From contig CAKSVD010000004.1 in assembly GCA_934503275.1 (NCBI GenBank), positions 1 through 64,000 of the forward strand: a DNA stretch of 64,000 nucleotides, read 5' to 3'. This DNA comes from an uncultured Faecalibacterium sp. (lineage in GTDB: Bacteria > Bacillota > Clostridia > Oscillospirales > Ruminococcaceae). The translations under genes and the position numbers were made by a program. Shown piece after piece: positions 16,001 to 25,941 of the stretch. The number at the start of each line of letters is the position of its first letter. Position 1 is the first letter of the stretch. The notes beneath the pieces were generated by a model. That model searched no databases and was not told where the DNA came from. It was given only the letters and a program-made list of their open reading frames with translations.

Positions 16001-19000
16001 ATGGAAAACTTTACAGAGCAGAAAACCACCCTTGGTCTGTACGACCCACAGTTTGAGCACGATGCCTGCGGTATCGGCGCTGTGGTGGACATCAAGGGAC
16101 GTAAAAGCCACCAGACGGTGGACGATGCGCTGTCCATCGTGGAGCGGCTGGAGCACCGCGCCGGTAAGGACGCCGAGGGCAAGACCGGCGACGGCGTAGG
16201 CATCCTGCTGCAGATCAGCCACAAGTTCTTCTCCAAGGTCGCCGAGGAGTTGAACATCCGGCTGGGCAACGAGCGGGAGTACGGCGTGGGTATGTTCTTC
16301 TTCCCCCAGAACGAGCACCTGCGGGCACAGGCCATGAAGCTGTTCGAGGTGGTCACCCGCAAGGAGGGGCTGGAATTTCTGGCATGGCGCGAGGTGCCCG
16401 TAGACCCCGATGCCGTGGGGCAGAAGGCGCGGGACTGTATGCCCGCCATCTGGCAGTGCTTCATCAAAAAGCCCGCCAAGGTAAGCAAGGGCATCGAGTT
16501 TGACCGCCGCCTGTACATCGTGCGCCGCGTGTTCGAGCAGGCCAGCAACGGCACCTATGTGCCCAGCCTGTCCAGCCGCACCATCGTGTACAAGGGTATG
16601 TTCCTTGTGCACGACCTGCGCCGCTTCTATGCCGACCTGCAGGACCCGGATTATGAATCTGCCATCGGCATGGTGCACAGCCGTTTTTCTACCAACACCA
16701 ACCCCAGCTGGATGCGTGCACACCCCAACCGCTTCATCCTGCACAACGGCGAGATCAACACCATCAAGGGTAACACCGACGCCATGCTGGCGCGTGAGGA
16801 GAGCATCTCCAGCCCCATTCTGCAGGACGATATGAACAAGATCCTGCCCATCATCAACACCTCCGGCTCGGACTCCGCCATGCTGGATAACGCCCTGGAG
16901 TTCATGGTGATGAACGGTATGGATCTTCCGCTGGCCGTGATGATCACCATCCCCGAGCCGTGGGAGAACAACAAGAACATCAGCCAGAAAAAGCGGGATT
17001 TCTACCAGTACTACGCCACCATGCTGGAGCCTTGGGACGGCCCCGCCGCTATCCTGTTCTCGGATGGTGACGTGATGGGCGCGGTGCTGGACCGCAACGG
17101 TCTGCGCCCCAGCCGCTACTACATCACCAAGGACGGCCGCATGATCCTGTCCTCTGAGGTGGGCGTGCTGGAATGCGACCCGGAGAACATTCTGGTCAAG
17201 GAGCGTCTGCGCCCCGGCAAAATGCTGCTGGTGGACACCGTCAAGGGCGAGGTGGTGGATGACGAGAAGCTGAAGGAGCTTTATGCCAGCCGCGAGCCCT
17301 ACGGCGAGTGGATCGACCGCAATCTGGTGCAGCTGAGCGGACTGAAGATCCCCAACGTGAAGGTGGAAAGCTACACCGGCGAGCAACTGACCCGGCTGCA
17401 GAAGGTGTTCGGCTATAAGTATGAGGACGTGAACACCATGATCCTTGCCATGGCGCGGGCGGGCGCAGAGCCCTCCGGTGCCATGGGCACCGACACCCCG
17501 CTTGCCGTACTCAGCAGCCAGCGTCCCCCGCTGTTCAACTACTTCAAGCAGCGGTTCGCGCAGGTGACGAACCCGCCCATTGACGCCATCCGGGAAAAGG
17601 TGGTCACCTCCACCAGCGTTTACATCGGCGCCCACGGCAACCTGCTGGAGGATAAGCCCGAAAACTGCAAGGTGCTCAAGGTGCATAACCCCATCCTGAC
17701 CAACACCGACCTGTTGAAGATCAAGTATATGAACGTGCCGGGCTTCAAGGTTGCTACGGTGTCCATCAACTACTACAAGAATACCAGTCTGGAAAAGGCC
17801 ATTGACCGGGTATTCTTGGAGGTCGACCGCGCCTACAAGGAGGGTGCGAACATCATCATCCTGTCCGACCGTGACGTGGATGAATACCATGTGACCATCC
17901 CCAGCCTGCTGGCCGTGTCGGCAGTGTCCCAGTACCTCATCCGCACCAAAAAGAGCACCGCACTGGCACTGATTTTGGAGAGCGCCGAGCCCCGGGAGGT
18001 GCACCACTTTGCTACCCTGCTGGGCTACGGTGCCTGCGCCATCAACCCCTATCTGGCACACGAGACCATCGGCCAGCTGATCGACGAAGGTCTGCTGGAC
18101 AAGGACTACTACGCCGCCGTGCAGGACTATGACAACGCCATCCTCAACGGCATCGTGAAGATCGCCTCCAAGATGGGCATTTCCACCATCCAGAGCTACC
18201 AGAGCAGCCAGATCTTTGAGGCTGTGGGCATCTCGAAGGAGGTCATTGATAAATACTTTACCGGCACGGTGAGCCGTGTGGGCGGTGTGAGCATGGCAGA
18301 CATTCAGGCCGATGTGGAGGCGCTGCACAACGCAGCCTTTGACCCGCTGGGGCTGGATATCAACATGGAACTTGCCGACAGCGGTGCCCACAAGTTCCGC
18401 AGCGGCAAGGAAGAGCACCTGTTCAACCCCCAGACCATCCACCTGTTCCAGAAGGCCTGCCGCACCGGCGATTACGATACCTTCAAACAGTTCACCCAAA
18501 CGGTGGACAACATGGGCGCCGAGGGCGTGCATCTGCGCAGCCTGCTGGATTTCAACTACGCCGCAGACGGCGGCATCCCGCTGGAGGAGGTAGAGCCGGT
18601 CTCCAGCATCGTCAAGCGGTTCAAGGGCGCTGCCATGAGCTACGGCGCACTGAGCAGCGAAGCACACGAGACCATTGCCATCGCCCTGAACCGTCTGGGC
18701 GGCCGCAGCAACACCGGCGAGGGCGGCGAGCCCGAGGAGCGCTACCACAGCGAGAGCAATTCTAAAATCAAACAGGTGGCCTCTGCCCGCTTTGGCGTGA
18801 CCAGCAAGTATCTGGTCAGCGCCGAGGAGATCCAGATCAAGCTGGCACAGGGCGCAAAGCCCGGCGAGGGCGGCAACCTGCCCGGTGCCAAGGTGTACCC
18901 GTGGATCGCCAAGACCCGCCACAGCACCACCGGCGTGGGCCTGATCTCTCCCCCGCCCCACCACGATATCTACTCCATCGAGGATCTGGCTGAACTGATC

Positions 19001-20536
19001 TACGATTTAAAAAACGCCAACCGCAACGCCAACATCAACGTCAAGCTGGTCAGCGAGGCCGGTGTTGGCACCATTGCCGCCGGTGTTGCCAAGGGCGGCG
19101 CACAGGTCATTCTGGTGTCCGGCTATGACGGCGGCACCGGTGCTGCACCCCGCACCTCCATCAAGCACGCCGGTCTGCCTTGGGAGTTGGGCATCGCCGA
19201 GACCCACCAGACCCTGATCATGAACGGTCTGCGCACCCGCGTGCGCATTGAAAGCGACTCCAAGCTGCTGTCCGGCCGGGATGTGGCCATCAGCTGTATG
19301 CTGGGCGCAGAGGAGTTTGGCTTCGGCACTACCCTGCTGATGGCAGAGGGCTGCGTGATGATGCGCGTGTGCAATCTGGACACCTGTCCCATGGGCATCT
19401 GCACCCAGAACCCCGAACTGCGCAAGAACTTCCACGGCAAGCCGGAGTACATCATCAACTACCTCACCTTTGTGGCCGAGGAACTGCGGGAGTACATGGC
19501 AAAGCTGGGCGTGCGTACCGTGGACGAACTGGTAGGCCGCACCGACCTGCTGCGGGTCAAGCCCGCCACTCCGGGCAGCCGCGCAGCGGAGTTGGATCTA
19601 GATTGCATCCTGCACAACCCCGCCATTGCAAACAGCAACGTCCACTTTATCAAGGAGGACAGCTACGACTTCCATCTGGAAAACACGCTGGACATGAAGG
19701 TGCTGATGAAAAAGTTCAAGCTGGGCAGCAAGGCTCCCCAGAGCGTCAGCCTGAATGTTTCCAACGTAGACCGCGCCTTTGGTGCCATCTTTGGCAGCGA
19801 GATCACCCGCAAATACGGCAACGACCTGCCGGATGATGTGTACACCGTGCACTGCACCGGTGCAGGCGGCCAGAGTTTTGGCGCCTTTATCCCGAGCGGC
19901 CTAACGCTGGAACTGGTGGGCGACTGCAACGACTACATGGGCAAGGGCCTTTCCGGCGGCAAGATCATCGTGCGCCCGCCGCAGGGCATCGACTTCAAAC
20001 CCGAGGAGAACATCATCACCGGCAACGTGGCGCTATACGGCGCTACCAGCGGCAAGGCGTTCATCTCCGGTGTGGCCGGCGAGCGCTTCTGCGTGCGCAA
20101 CAGCGGCGCGACCGCCGTTGTGGAAGGCGTGGGCGACCACGGCTGTGAGTACATGACCGGCGGCATCGTGGTGGTGCTGGGACAGACCGGCAAGAACTTT
20201 GCAGCCGGTATGACCGGCGGCATTGCCTATGTGCTGGACGAGAACTGGGATTTCTACCAGCGCGTGAACAAGGAGACCGTCAGCCTTGAGCCGGTGGAGC
20301 ACAAGTACGATGTTGCCACCCTGAAGGAGCTGATCCGCGCCCATGTGGAGGCCACCGACTCTCCGCGCGGCAAGGAGATTTTGGATAATTTCAGTGCGTT
20401 CCTGCCCAAATTCAAAAAGGTGCTGCCTTACGATTACGACCGGATGCTGCGGGTCATCGCCTCGGTAGAGGAGCGTGGTCTGGACGGCGAGCAGGCACAG
20501 ATCGAAGCATTCTATGCAGTGCAGAAGCATAAGTAA
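16001..20536 (+). CDS. gltB: Glutamate synthase large subunit
   Basis: 1511 residues. Order: class II glutaminase domain beginning at Cys23 in EHDACGIG (processed N-terminal nucleophile after a 22-residue propeptide), central domain, FMN/synthase domain, and C-terminal GXGXG beta-helix. The [3Fe-4S] ligands are Cys1124, Cys1129 and Cys1134 (CNLDTCPMGIC). It uses glutamine and 2-oxoglutarate to make two glutamates, with electrons from the small subunit. I prefer ATG 16001 because the ATG at 15989 abuts the AAAAAGG sequence, while 16001 is about 12 nt from it and gives the normal propeptide length. gltD follows 14 bp downstream. The leader contains a terminator-like hairpin, so expression may depend on read-through. 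Confidence 0.97.
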   Translation: MENFTEQKTTLGLYDPQFEHDACGIGAVVDIKGRKSHQTVDDALSIVERLEHRAGKDAEGKTGDGVGILLQISHKFFSKVAEELNIRLGNEREYGVGMFFFPQNEHLRAQAMKLFEVVTRKEGLEFLAWREVPVDPDAVGQKARDCMPAIWQCFIKKPAKVSKGIEFDRRLYIVRRVFEQASNGTYVPSLSSRTIVYKGMFLVHDLRRFYADLQDPDYESAIGMVHSRFSTNTNPSWMRAHPNRFILHNGEINTIKGNTDAMLAREESISSPILQDDMNKILPIINTSGSDSAMLDNALEFMVMNGMDLPLAVMITIPEPWENNKNISQKKRDFYQYYATMLEPWDGPAAILFSDGDVMGAVLDRNGLRPSRYYITKDGRMILSSEVGVLECDPENILVKERLRPGKMLLVDTVKGEVVDDEKLKELYASREPYGEWIDRNLVQLSGLKIPNVKVESYTGEQLTRLQKVFGYKYEDVNTMILAMARAGAEPSGAMGTDTPLAVLSSQRPPLFNYFKQRFAQVTNPPIDAIREKVVTSTSVYIGAHGNLLEDKPENCKVLKVHNPILTNTDLLKIKYMNVPGFKVATVSINYYKNTSLEKAIDRVFLEVDRAYKEGANIIILSDRDVDEYHVTIPSLLAVSAVSQYLIRTKKSTALALILESAEPREVHHFATLLGYGACAINPYLAHETIGQLIDEGLLDKDYYAAVQDYDNAILNGIVKIASKMGISTIQSYQSSQIFEAVGISKEVIDKYFTGTVSRVGGVSMADIQADVEALHNAAFDPLGLDINMELADSGAHKFRSGKEEHLFNPQTIHLFQKACRTGDYDTFKQFTQTVDNMGAEGVHLRSLLDFNYAADGGIPLEEVEPVSSIVKRFKGAAMSYGALSSEAHETIAIALNRLGGRSNTGEGGEPEERYHSESNSKIKQVASARFGVTSKYLVSAEEIQIKLAQGAKPGEGGNLPGAKVYPWIAKTRHSTTGVGLISPPPHHDIYSIEDLAELIYDLKNANRNANINVKLVSEAGVGTIAAGVAKGGAQVILVSGYDGGTGAAPRTSIKHAGLPWELGIAETHQTLIMNGLRTRVRIESDSKLLSGRDVAISCMLGAEEFGFGTTLLMAEGCVMMRVCNLDTCPMGICTQNPELRKNFHGKPEYIINYLTFVAEELREYMAKLGVRTVDELVGRTDLLRVKPATPGSRAAELDLDCILHNPAIANSNVHFIKEDSYDFHLENTLDMKVLMKKFKLGSKAPQSVSLNVSNVDRAFGAIFGSEITRKYGNDLPDDVYTVHCTGAGGQSFGAFIPSGLTLELVGDCNDYMGKGLSGGKIIVRPPQGIDFKPEENIITGNVALYGATSGKAFISGVAGERFCVRNSGATAVVEGVGDHGCEYMTGGIVVVLGQTGKNFAAGMTGGIAYVLDENWDFYQRVNKETVSLEPVEHKYDVATLKELIRAHVEATDSPRGKEILDNFSAFLPKFKKVLPYDYDRMLRVIASVEERGLDGEQAQIEAFYAVQKHK

Positions 20537-20550
20537 GGAGGGGCAGCAGC

Positions 20551-22029
20551 ATGGGTAAGACAACAGGATTTATGGATTATGCGCGCAAGACCAGCACGGA
20601 CGTTGCACCGCTGGAGCGCCTTGAAAATTTTAACGAGTTCCACATCTGGCTCTCGCGGGAGCAGCAGCAGACGCAGGCCGCCCGCTGCATGGACTGCGGC
20701 GTGCCCTTTTGTCAGGCGGGCATGATGATCGGCGGCATGGCCTCCGGCTGTCCGCTGAACAACCTCATCCCGGAGTGGAACGATCTGGTGTACCACGGCA
20801 AGTGGGAACTGGCGCTCCACCGCCTGATGGCCACCAACCGCTTCCCGGAGTTTACCAGCCGGGTGTGCCCCGCCCTGTGTGAGGCCGCCTGCACCTGCGG
20901 GGATGTGACCGGCAGCAGTGTCACTGTGCGCGAAAACGAGCACGCCATCATTGAGACAGCCTACGCCAAGAACTGGCTTACCGCTACCCCGCCGCCGACC
21001 CGCACCGGCAAGAGCGTTGCCGTGGTGGGCAGTGGCCCTGCGGGGCTTTCGGTGGCCGAGTACCTGAATAAGCGCGGCCACGCCGTTACGGTGTTTGAGC
21101 GCGCCGACCGCGTGGGAGGCCTTTTGATGTACGGCATCCCCAACATGAAGCTGGACAAGGCTGTCATCGAGCGCCGGGTCAAGCTGATGCAGGCCGAGGG
21201 TGTTGTGTTCCGCACCGGTATGGATGTGGGCGGCGCCGTGCCCGCCGAGCAGCTGCTGGCAGATTTTGATGCCGTGGTGCTGTGCTGCGGCGCAAAAAAG
21301 CCCCGCGACCTGAACGTGCCCGGCCGGGACGCCAAGGGCGTGCACTTTGCCGTGGACTACCTGACCAGCGTGACCAAGAGCCTGCTGGACTCCGGTTTTG
21401 CAGACGGTAAGGCCATCAACGCAGCCGGCAAAAACGTGCTGGTCATCGGCGGCGGCGACACCGGCAACGACTGTCAGGGCACTGCTCTGCGGCAGGGCTG
21501 CACCGACCTGATGGCACTGGAAATGATGCCGCAGCCCCCTGTCGAGCGCACCGCCGCAAACCCGTGGCCGGAGTGGCCCCGGGTGCTGAAGGTGGACTAT
21601 GGTCAGACCGAGTGCATTGCCAAGTTCGGCAAGGACCCGCGCGTGTACCAGACCACCGTCAAGGAGTTTTTGAAGGACGAGGCCGGTAACCTGACCGGTG
21701 CCGTCATCAGCTGCCTGAAGCCGGAGCGCGACCCCGAGACCGGCCGCACCAGCATGGTGCCCACTGGCAAGGAATTTACCTACGACTGCCAGCTGGCGTT
21801 TATCGCCGCAGGCTTTACCGGCTGCGAAAACTACACAGCCGATGCCTTTGGGGTGGAGTTGACCGCCCGGGGCAATGTAGCCGACCACAGCTTTAAGGCC
21901 AATGTGGACAAGGTATTCGTCTGCGGCGATATGCGCCGCGGCCAGAGCCTTGTGGTGTGGGGTCTGCGCGAGGGCCGCGATTGCGCCGCCGAGGTAGACC
22001 GCTGCCTGATGGGCTACTCAAACCTTTAA
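20551..22029 (+). CDS. gltD: Glutamate synthase small subunit (NADPH-dependent)
   Basis: 492 residues. The N-terminal cysteines (ARCMDCGVPFC, GCPLNN, CPALCEAACTCG) bind two [4Fe-4S] clusters; VAVVGSGPAGLSVAEYL binds FAD near residue 155 and VLVIGGGDTGNDC binds NAD(P)H near residue 296. It passes electrons to GltB. The start ATG has AAGGAGG 9 bp upstream, inside the 14-bp gap after gltB, so the two are one operon. Length is normal for the family. Confidence 0.97.
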   Translation: MGKTTGFMDYARKTSTDVAPLERLENFNEFHIWLSREQQQTQAARCMDCGVPFCQAGMMIGGMASGCPLNNLIPEWNDLVYHGKWELALHRLMATNRFPEFTSRVCPALCEAACTCGDVTGSSVTVRENEHAIIETAYAKNWLTATPPPTRTGKSVAVVGSGPAGLSVAEYLNKRGHAVTVFERADRVGGLLMYGIPNMKLDKAVIERRVKLMQAEGVVFRTGMDVGGAVPAEQLLADFDAVVLCCGAKKPRDLNVPGRDAKGVHFAVDYLTSVTKSLLDSGFADGKAINAAGKNVLVIGGGDTGNDCQGTALRQGCTDLMALEMMPQPPVERTAANPWPEWPRVLKVDYGQTECIAKFGKDPRVYQTTVKEFLKDEAGNLTGAVISCLKPERDPETGRTSMVPTGKEFTYDCQLAFIAAGFTGCENYTADAFGVELTARGNVADHSFKANVDKVFVCGDMRRGQSLVVWGLREGRDCAAEVDRCLMGYSNL

Positions 22030-22056
22030 TTTGCCATTCTCTTTCCTATCCTAAAC

Positions 22057-22102
22057 AAGCAGAAGCGGGAGCCTTACAACGGGCTCCCGCTTCTGCTTTT
22101 AT
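22057..22102. terminator. Terminator shared by gltD and the convergent kinase-like gene
   Basis: A perfect 17-bp inverted repeat (AAGCAGAAGCGGGAGCC and its complement, 22057-22073 and 22082-22098) with T-rich flanks on both sides. Confidence 0.9.
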
Positions 22103-22105
22103 TGT

Positions 22106-23812
22106 TTAATCGGTATCGTATTCCGGCTCTGTGCCGCCCTCCGGGGGCGTTTCCGGGGTGGTAGGCTCGGTAGCGGCAGGCTCTTCCGGGGTGGCAGTGA
22201 TCTGCACACTGGGGTCTGCGGCGATATACACGGTGATCACCGTGCCCACCGTGACCATGGCGCCCTCTTCCTCGCTGGCGGAGACCACGCAGCCCGTGGC
22301 GTAGGAGCCATCGTTCACCACCATAAAGCAGCTGGCCACAAGCCCCCGGCTGCTCAGGATCTCAATAGCCTTATCCTGCGATGCACCGACGATCTTGGGC
22401 ATTTCCACCTTCTCCGGGCCCTGACTGACCACGATCTGGATCACCTCGCCGTTCTCCATCACTTCGCCGGCCTCCGGCTCCTGCCGGATGACCTGCCCGG
22501 AGGGCACGGTATCGCTGTACTCCAGCACCGCCCGGAACAGGTACATACTGGTGTACTCGCGGTTATTCTTGATCTGCTCGTAGTCGATGCCCACAAAGTT
22601 GGGCACAAGGTTCTGGGGCTTCATTTCCTCGCTGCTGGCCGCCTCCGACTCTGGCACAGAGGTTGCAGGCTGCTCCTCTTTGCTGCTTACGATACCCCAC
22701 AGGGTGAGCAAAATAAGAATGGAAAGCAGGATCAGAATGCCCGCCAGCAGTCCCTTCAAACTGAGCAGGTGTTCCCTGCCCTGCGGGCTCTGCTCTGCCC
22801 GCGCCGGATGCATCGGAGTCTCCGGCTTCATGGTACGGGTCAACTCGGCGGTATATTCCTTGGAGGAAAGCGCCTGATATAGCTGCGGCACGGTCTGGAT
22901 TCGCTCCATGACCTTGAGCCGCAGCCCCAGTTGCAATACATCGGAGGCGTAGGCCGGTACGGCAGGCTCTACGGTGCGTGCCCGGGGGTTAGAGTCCGAC
23001 ACTACACGCTGGGCAGCGGGCATGGGTGCCTGTCCGCACACCATGCGGTAAAAGACGGCGGCAAGACTGTATTCGTCGGTGTAGCGCCCCTCAAACTCGG
23101 CGGTGGTGTACTGCTCCGGTGCGGAATAGCCCTCGTATAGCTGCTCGTGCAGGCCGCTGCCTGCGGTGCGCAGACCCACGGTGGCGTACCCGGCCAGACG
23201 GCAGCGGCCATCCGCCATCACCCGGATATTCTCCGGGCAGATACCGCGGTGTACCAGCCCCGCCTTGTGCATGGCTGCCACACCCTCAAACACCGGGCGC
23301 AGCATGGCGCAGGCATCCTCTGCCCGCACCGGGGCGGGACGGTTTTCCATCCATTGCTCCAGCGGGGTGCCGCCTAAGTTTTCCAGCACCGCATACACGG
23401 TGTTGTTGGCCTCCACCACGTCCAGCACGGCCTCCAGACCGCTGGCGGGGGTAATGCGCTGGATGGCGCGGTACAGGTCTGCAAAGTCCATGCGGGTGGT
23501 CTTGAACAGCACTTCGCTGCCCTGCTTGGGGCGCAGGCTGCAGTCCGCTCCACGCTCCGCAGAAAGAGTGACGGGCAGGTACTCTTTGATGGTCACCCGG
23601 AAGCCGCCCAGATTCTCCACGCCGCTGTACAGCACACCCTCGCCGTCCAGACTGCGCATCTCGCCCACGGTGTAGCGCCCGGCCAGCACCGTGCCCACCG
23701 GTAGGCAGCCCGCCGGGTTGCAGCCCTCTAAGATCTTCCCGCAATGGGGGCAGACGGTCGCCGCAGGCGGCAGTTCCCCAATGCAGAACGGACACAGGCG
23801 TTTTTGCTCCAT
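22106..23812 (-). CDS. Zinc-ribbon, kinase-like (probable pseudokinase), PASTA-domain membrane protein
   Basis: 568 residues. Order: zinc ribbon with Cys7/Cys10 and Cys21/Cys24; protein-kinase-like domain ~45-320; one membrane helix ~353-374; two PASTA domains ~400-466 and ~469-532; acidic Pro/Thr/Glu tail. The beta-3 lysine is present (Lys76 in VTIKEYLP) and the APE motif is present (GYSAPEQY). However, the catalytic loop reads HRGICPEN (Gly190 where active kinases have Asp), the DFG motif is replaced by LAGY at ~206-209, and the glycine loop is degenerate. PASTA kinases sense muropeptides or lipid II and control cell wall growth. This one may bind nucleotide and signal without phosphotransfer. 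Start is supported by AAGGGGAG. Confidence 0.88.
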   Translation of the reverse strand: MEQKRLCPFCIGELPPAATVCPHCGKILEGCNPAGCLPVGTVLAGRYTVGEMRSLDGEGVLYSGVENLGGFRVTIKEYLPVTLSAERGADCSLRPKQGSEVLFKTTRMDFADLYRAIQRITPASGLEAVLDVVEANNTVYAVLENLGGTPLEQWMENRPAPVRAEDACAMLRPVFEGVAAMHKAGLVHRGICPENIRVMADGRCRLAGYATVGLRTAGSGLHEQLYEGYSAPEQYTTAEFEGRYTDEYSLAAVFYRMVCGQAPMPAAQRVVSDSNPRARTVEPAVPAYASDVLQLGLRLKVMERIQTVPQLYQALSSKEYTAELTRTMKPETPMHPARAEQSPQGREHLLSLKGLLAGILILLSILILLTLWGIVSSKEEQPATSVPESEAASSEEMKPQNLVPNFVGIDYEQIKNNREYTSMYLFRAVLEYSDTVPSGQVIRQEPEAGEVMENGEVIQIVVSQGPEKVEMPKIVGASQDKAIEILSSRGLVASCFMVVNDGSYATGCVVSASEEEGAMVTVGTVITVYIAADPSVQITATPEEPAATEPTTPETPPEGGTEPEYDTD

Positions 23813-23847
23813 AGTGTTCTCTCCCCTTCCAAGCTTCTATACTTTTT

Positions 23848-23876
23848 ATTGTATCATAGTGTTCCCCGCCGTGCAA
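23848..23876 (-). promoter_or_regulatory. Promoter of the kinase-like gene
   Basis: Minus strand TTGCAC (23871-23876) and TACAAT (23848-23853), 17-bp spacer, about 35 bp upstream of the ATG. Confidence 0.7.
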
Positions 23877-23901
23877 GCTGTCCGCATTTTGGTGCACACG
23901 C

Positions 23902-23948
23902 AAAAAGACCGGGGCCCGCAGCCCAAAGGGCTGACAGACTCCGGTCTT
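23902..23948 (-). terminator. Terminator of the TRAP operon
   Basis: Minus strand AAGACCGG pairs with CCGGTCTT, with an inner CAGCCC/GGGCTG hairpin, followed by TTTTT. It lies 33 bp past the dctM stop. Confidence 0.8.
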
Positions 23949-23980
23949 ATAGATGCAAGGGGTTTCCCCTTATGCTGCGC

Positions 23981-25321
23981 TTAGTGGATGAACACAGGAC
24001 CCAGCGGGTTTGCGATGGGGCTTACATAGCCGCCCAGCAGCTTGGGGATAGCAAGGCTGATGTCGGGGACGTAGGTCAGCAGCAGCAGTGCAACGAACAT
24101 GCACAGGTAGAACGGCAGGGTCGCCTTGACCACCTTCTCCATGGGGCGCTTTGCAACGGCAGAGCCGATGAACAGAACGGAGCCAACGGGAGGAGTGAGC
24201 AGACCGATGCCGCAGTTCAGAACCACGATGATACCGAACTGGATGGGATCGATGCCGATGGAGGTGGCGATGGGCAGCAGGATGGGGGTAGCGATCAGGA
24301 TGATGGGAGCCATATCCATGATCATGCCCAGCACCAGCAGGATCAGGTCGATGAGCAGTGCAATGATGTAGGGATTATCGGTGAGGTCGGTGATGGCGGT
24401 TGCTGCCAGATCAGGAACGTGCAGCATGGTCAGGCAGTTGCCGAACACTGCAGAGGTAGCGATCAGGATCAGCACGATGGACAGGGTGTTGACGCATTCG
24501 TCCAGAGCGTGCCACACGCCCTTCCAGTCCAGACCCTTATAGACGAACACGGAAACGAGCAGAGAGTAGATAACGGCGATAGCAGCGGACTCGGTAGCGG
24601 TGAACACGCCGCCGACAACGCCGAACACCACGATGATGACAGCGGCCAGTGCCCAGATGGAGGTGCCCAGCTGCTTGACAAAAGCCTTGATGCTGAACGG
24701 ATCGCCCTTGGGGTAGTTGCGCTTGACCGAGATGATGTAGGAGCCGATCATCAGCACGATGGCCAGCAGAGCGCCGGGCAGGTAACCGGCCAGGAACAGG
24801 CTGCCCACGGAGATACCACCGGCGGTGGTAGCGTAGATAACCATGTTATGGCTGGGGGGAACCAGCAGACCCTCGCAGGAGGAGGTAATGGTAACAGCGG
24901 TGGAGAAGTCTGCGCCGTAGCCCTGATCCACCATCATGGGGATCATGATAGAGCCGATGGAAGCGGTATCGGCGGAAGCAGAACCGGAAATGCCGCCGAA
25001 GAAGTAGGAAGCCACGATGTTGACCATGGCCATACCGCCGCGCATCCAGCCAACGCAGGCGTCAGCCAGTGCGATCAGCTTTTCAGAGATGCCGCCGGAG
25101 CCCATGAGCACGCCCATGGTGATGAAGAACGGCACAGCCATCAGGCTGAAGGAAGAGATGCCCTTGACCATCAGGCGGCAGACGTCGGTCAGTGCCTGAC
25201 CCTGCACCAGCATGCACAGCACGCTGGACAGGCCAACGGCGTATGCAATGGGGAAGCGCAGGAAGATCATAACAAAGAAGCTGACAAGAAGGACAATGAT
25301 CGCCAGTGTCTGAACTGTCAT
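23981..25321 (-). CDS. dctM: TRAP transporter large permease
   Basis: 446 residues, about 12 or more membrane segments, family length about 430. Signature segments include GISGSASADTASIGSIMIP, GLLVPPSHNMVIYA and VGGVFTATESAAIAV. It is the ion-driven transport channel of a tripartite ATP-independent periplasmic (TRAP) system, taking substrate from the DctP lipoprotein. The gap to dctQ is 1 bp, so the two are translationally coupled; a terminator follows. The substrate is not shown by sequence; nearby uxuA/uxuB suggest sugar acids. Confidence 0.95.
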   Translation of the reverse strand: MTVQTLAIIVLLVSFFVMIFLRFPIAYAVGLSSVLCMLVQGQALTDVCRLMVKGISSFSLMAVPFFITMGVLMGSGGISEKLIALADACVGWMRGGMAMVNIVASYFFGGISGSASADTASIGSIMIPMMVDQGYGADFSTAVTITSSCEGLLVPPSHNMVIYATTAGGISVGSLFLAGYLPGALLAIVLMIGSYIISVKRNYPKGDPFSIKAFVKQLGTSIWALAAVIIVVFGVVGGVFTATESAAIAVIYSLLVSVFVYKGLDWKGVWHALDECVNTLSIVLILIATSAVFGNCLTMLHVPDLAATAITDLTDNPYIIALLIDLILLVLGMIMDMAPIILIATPILLPIATSIGIDPIQFGIIVVLNCGIGLLTPPVGSVLFIGSAVAKRPMEKVVKATLPFYLCMFVALLLLTYVPDISLAIPKLLGGYVSPIANPLGPVFIH

Positions 25322-25322
25322 A

Positions 25323-25844
25323 TTACATTTCCTCCTTTACAAAAAGGCTCTTGATATGGTTATACAGAGACTCGATCTCGAAGATGATCATGGCAACACC
25401 GGCCAGCGGCACCGGGAAGTACATCCAGAAGCGGCTCAGCCAGGGCATGGAAACATAGAAGCCGCGGCCGCCCAGCGTGGTGGCGTAGTTCCAGCCGACC
25501 GCCATCATCACCACACCAAGGACCATCACAGCCACGTCGGACAGGATGTCCAGCGCCTTGACCACATTCTTGGGCAGGTACATATCAAAGGCAGTCATGC
25601 GGATGTGTGCGCCGCGGCGGATGGCCAGCGCAGCGCTCAGCACGGCCATGTAGCTCATACAGGTCAGAACGACCTCCTCAGACCAGGAGGGATCCGGGAT
25701 AAAGGGGACGTAACGGCCAATGACCGACATCGTGGTAATGAGGATATCTGCAATCAGCAGGATCTTGCAGATGAACAGAACCACCTTGTAGGTAAAGTCG
25801 TACGCCGGTCTGATCTTATCCAGAGTGGTAAAGATTTTCGGCAT
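25323..25844 (-). CDS. dctQ: TRAP transporter small permease
   Basis: 173 residues with four membrane helices (~20-42, 55-75, 95-117, 135-157). The motif AIRRGAHIRMTAF is typical of DctQ. It pairs with DctM in the membrane. GGAGGAA stands 7 bp upstream of the ATG. A terminator-like hairpin separates it from dctP, so it is probably made at a lower level than the binding protein. Confidence 0.92.
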   Translation of the reverse strand: MPKIFTTLDKIRPAYDFTYKVVLFICKILLIADILITTMSVIGRYVPFIPDPSWSEEVVLTCMSYMAVLSAALAIRRGAHIRMTAFDMYLPKNVVKALDILSDVAVMVLGVVMMAVGWNYATTLGGRGFYVSMPWLSRFWMYFPVPLAGVAMIIFEIESLYNHIKSLFVKEEM

Positions 25845-25860
25845 AGAAATTCCTCCATAT

Positions 25861-25909
25861 AAAAGCCCGGCGAAGCCTGCGGGCGTATTCCCGTGGGCCT
25901 CCGCCGGGC
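25861..25909 (-). terminator. Leaky terminator-like hairpin between dctP and dctQM
   Basis: Minus strand GCCCGGCG pairs with CGCCGGGC, with further internal pairing, followed by TTTTAT. It sits within the operon and would reduce transcription of the permease genes relative to the binding protein. Confidence 0.65.
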
Positions 25910-25941
25910 AATGTACTACTTAGATCGGATGGAAAGCCAGC

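Noticed and set aside
15683..18964. Open frame of 1093 codons antisense to gltB
   Set aside because: Shadow of gltB codon usage; composition rich in Val, His, Gly and Leu with no domain, and it crosses the gltB promoter and terminator hairpins.
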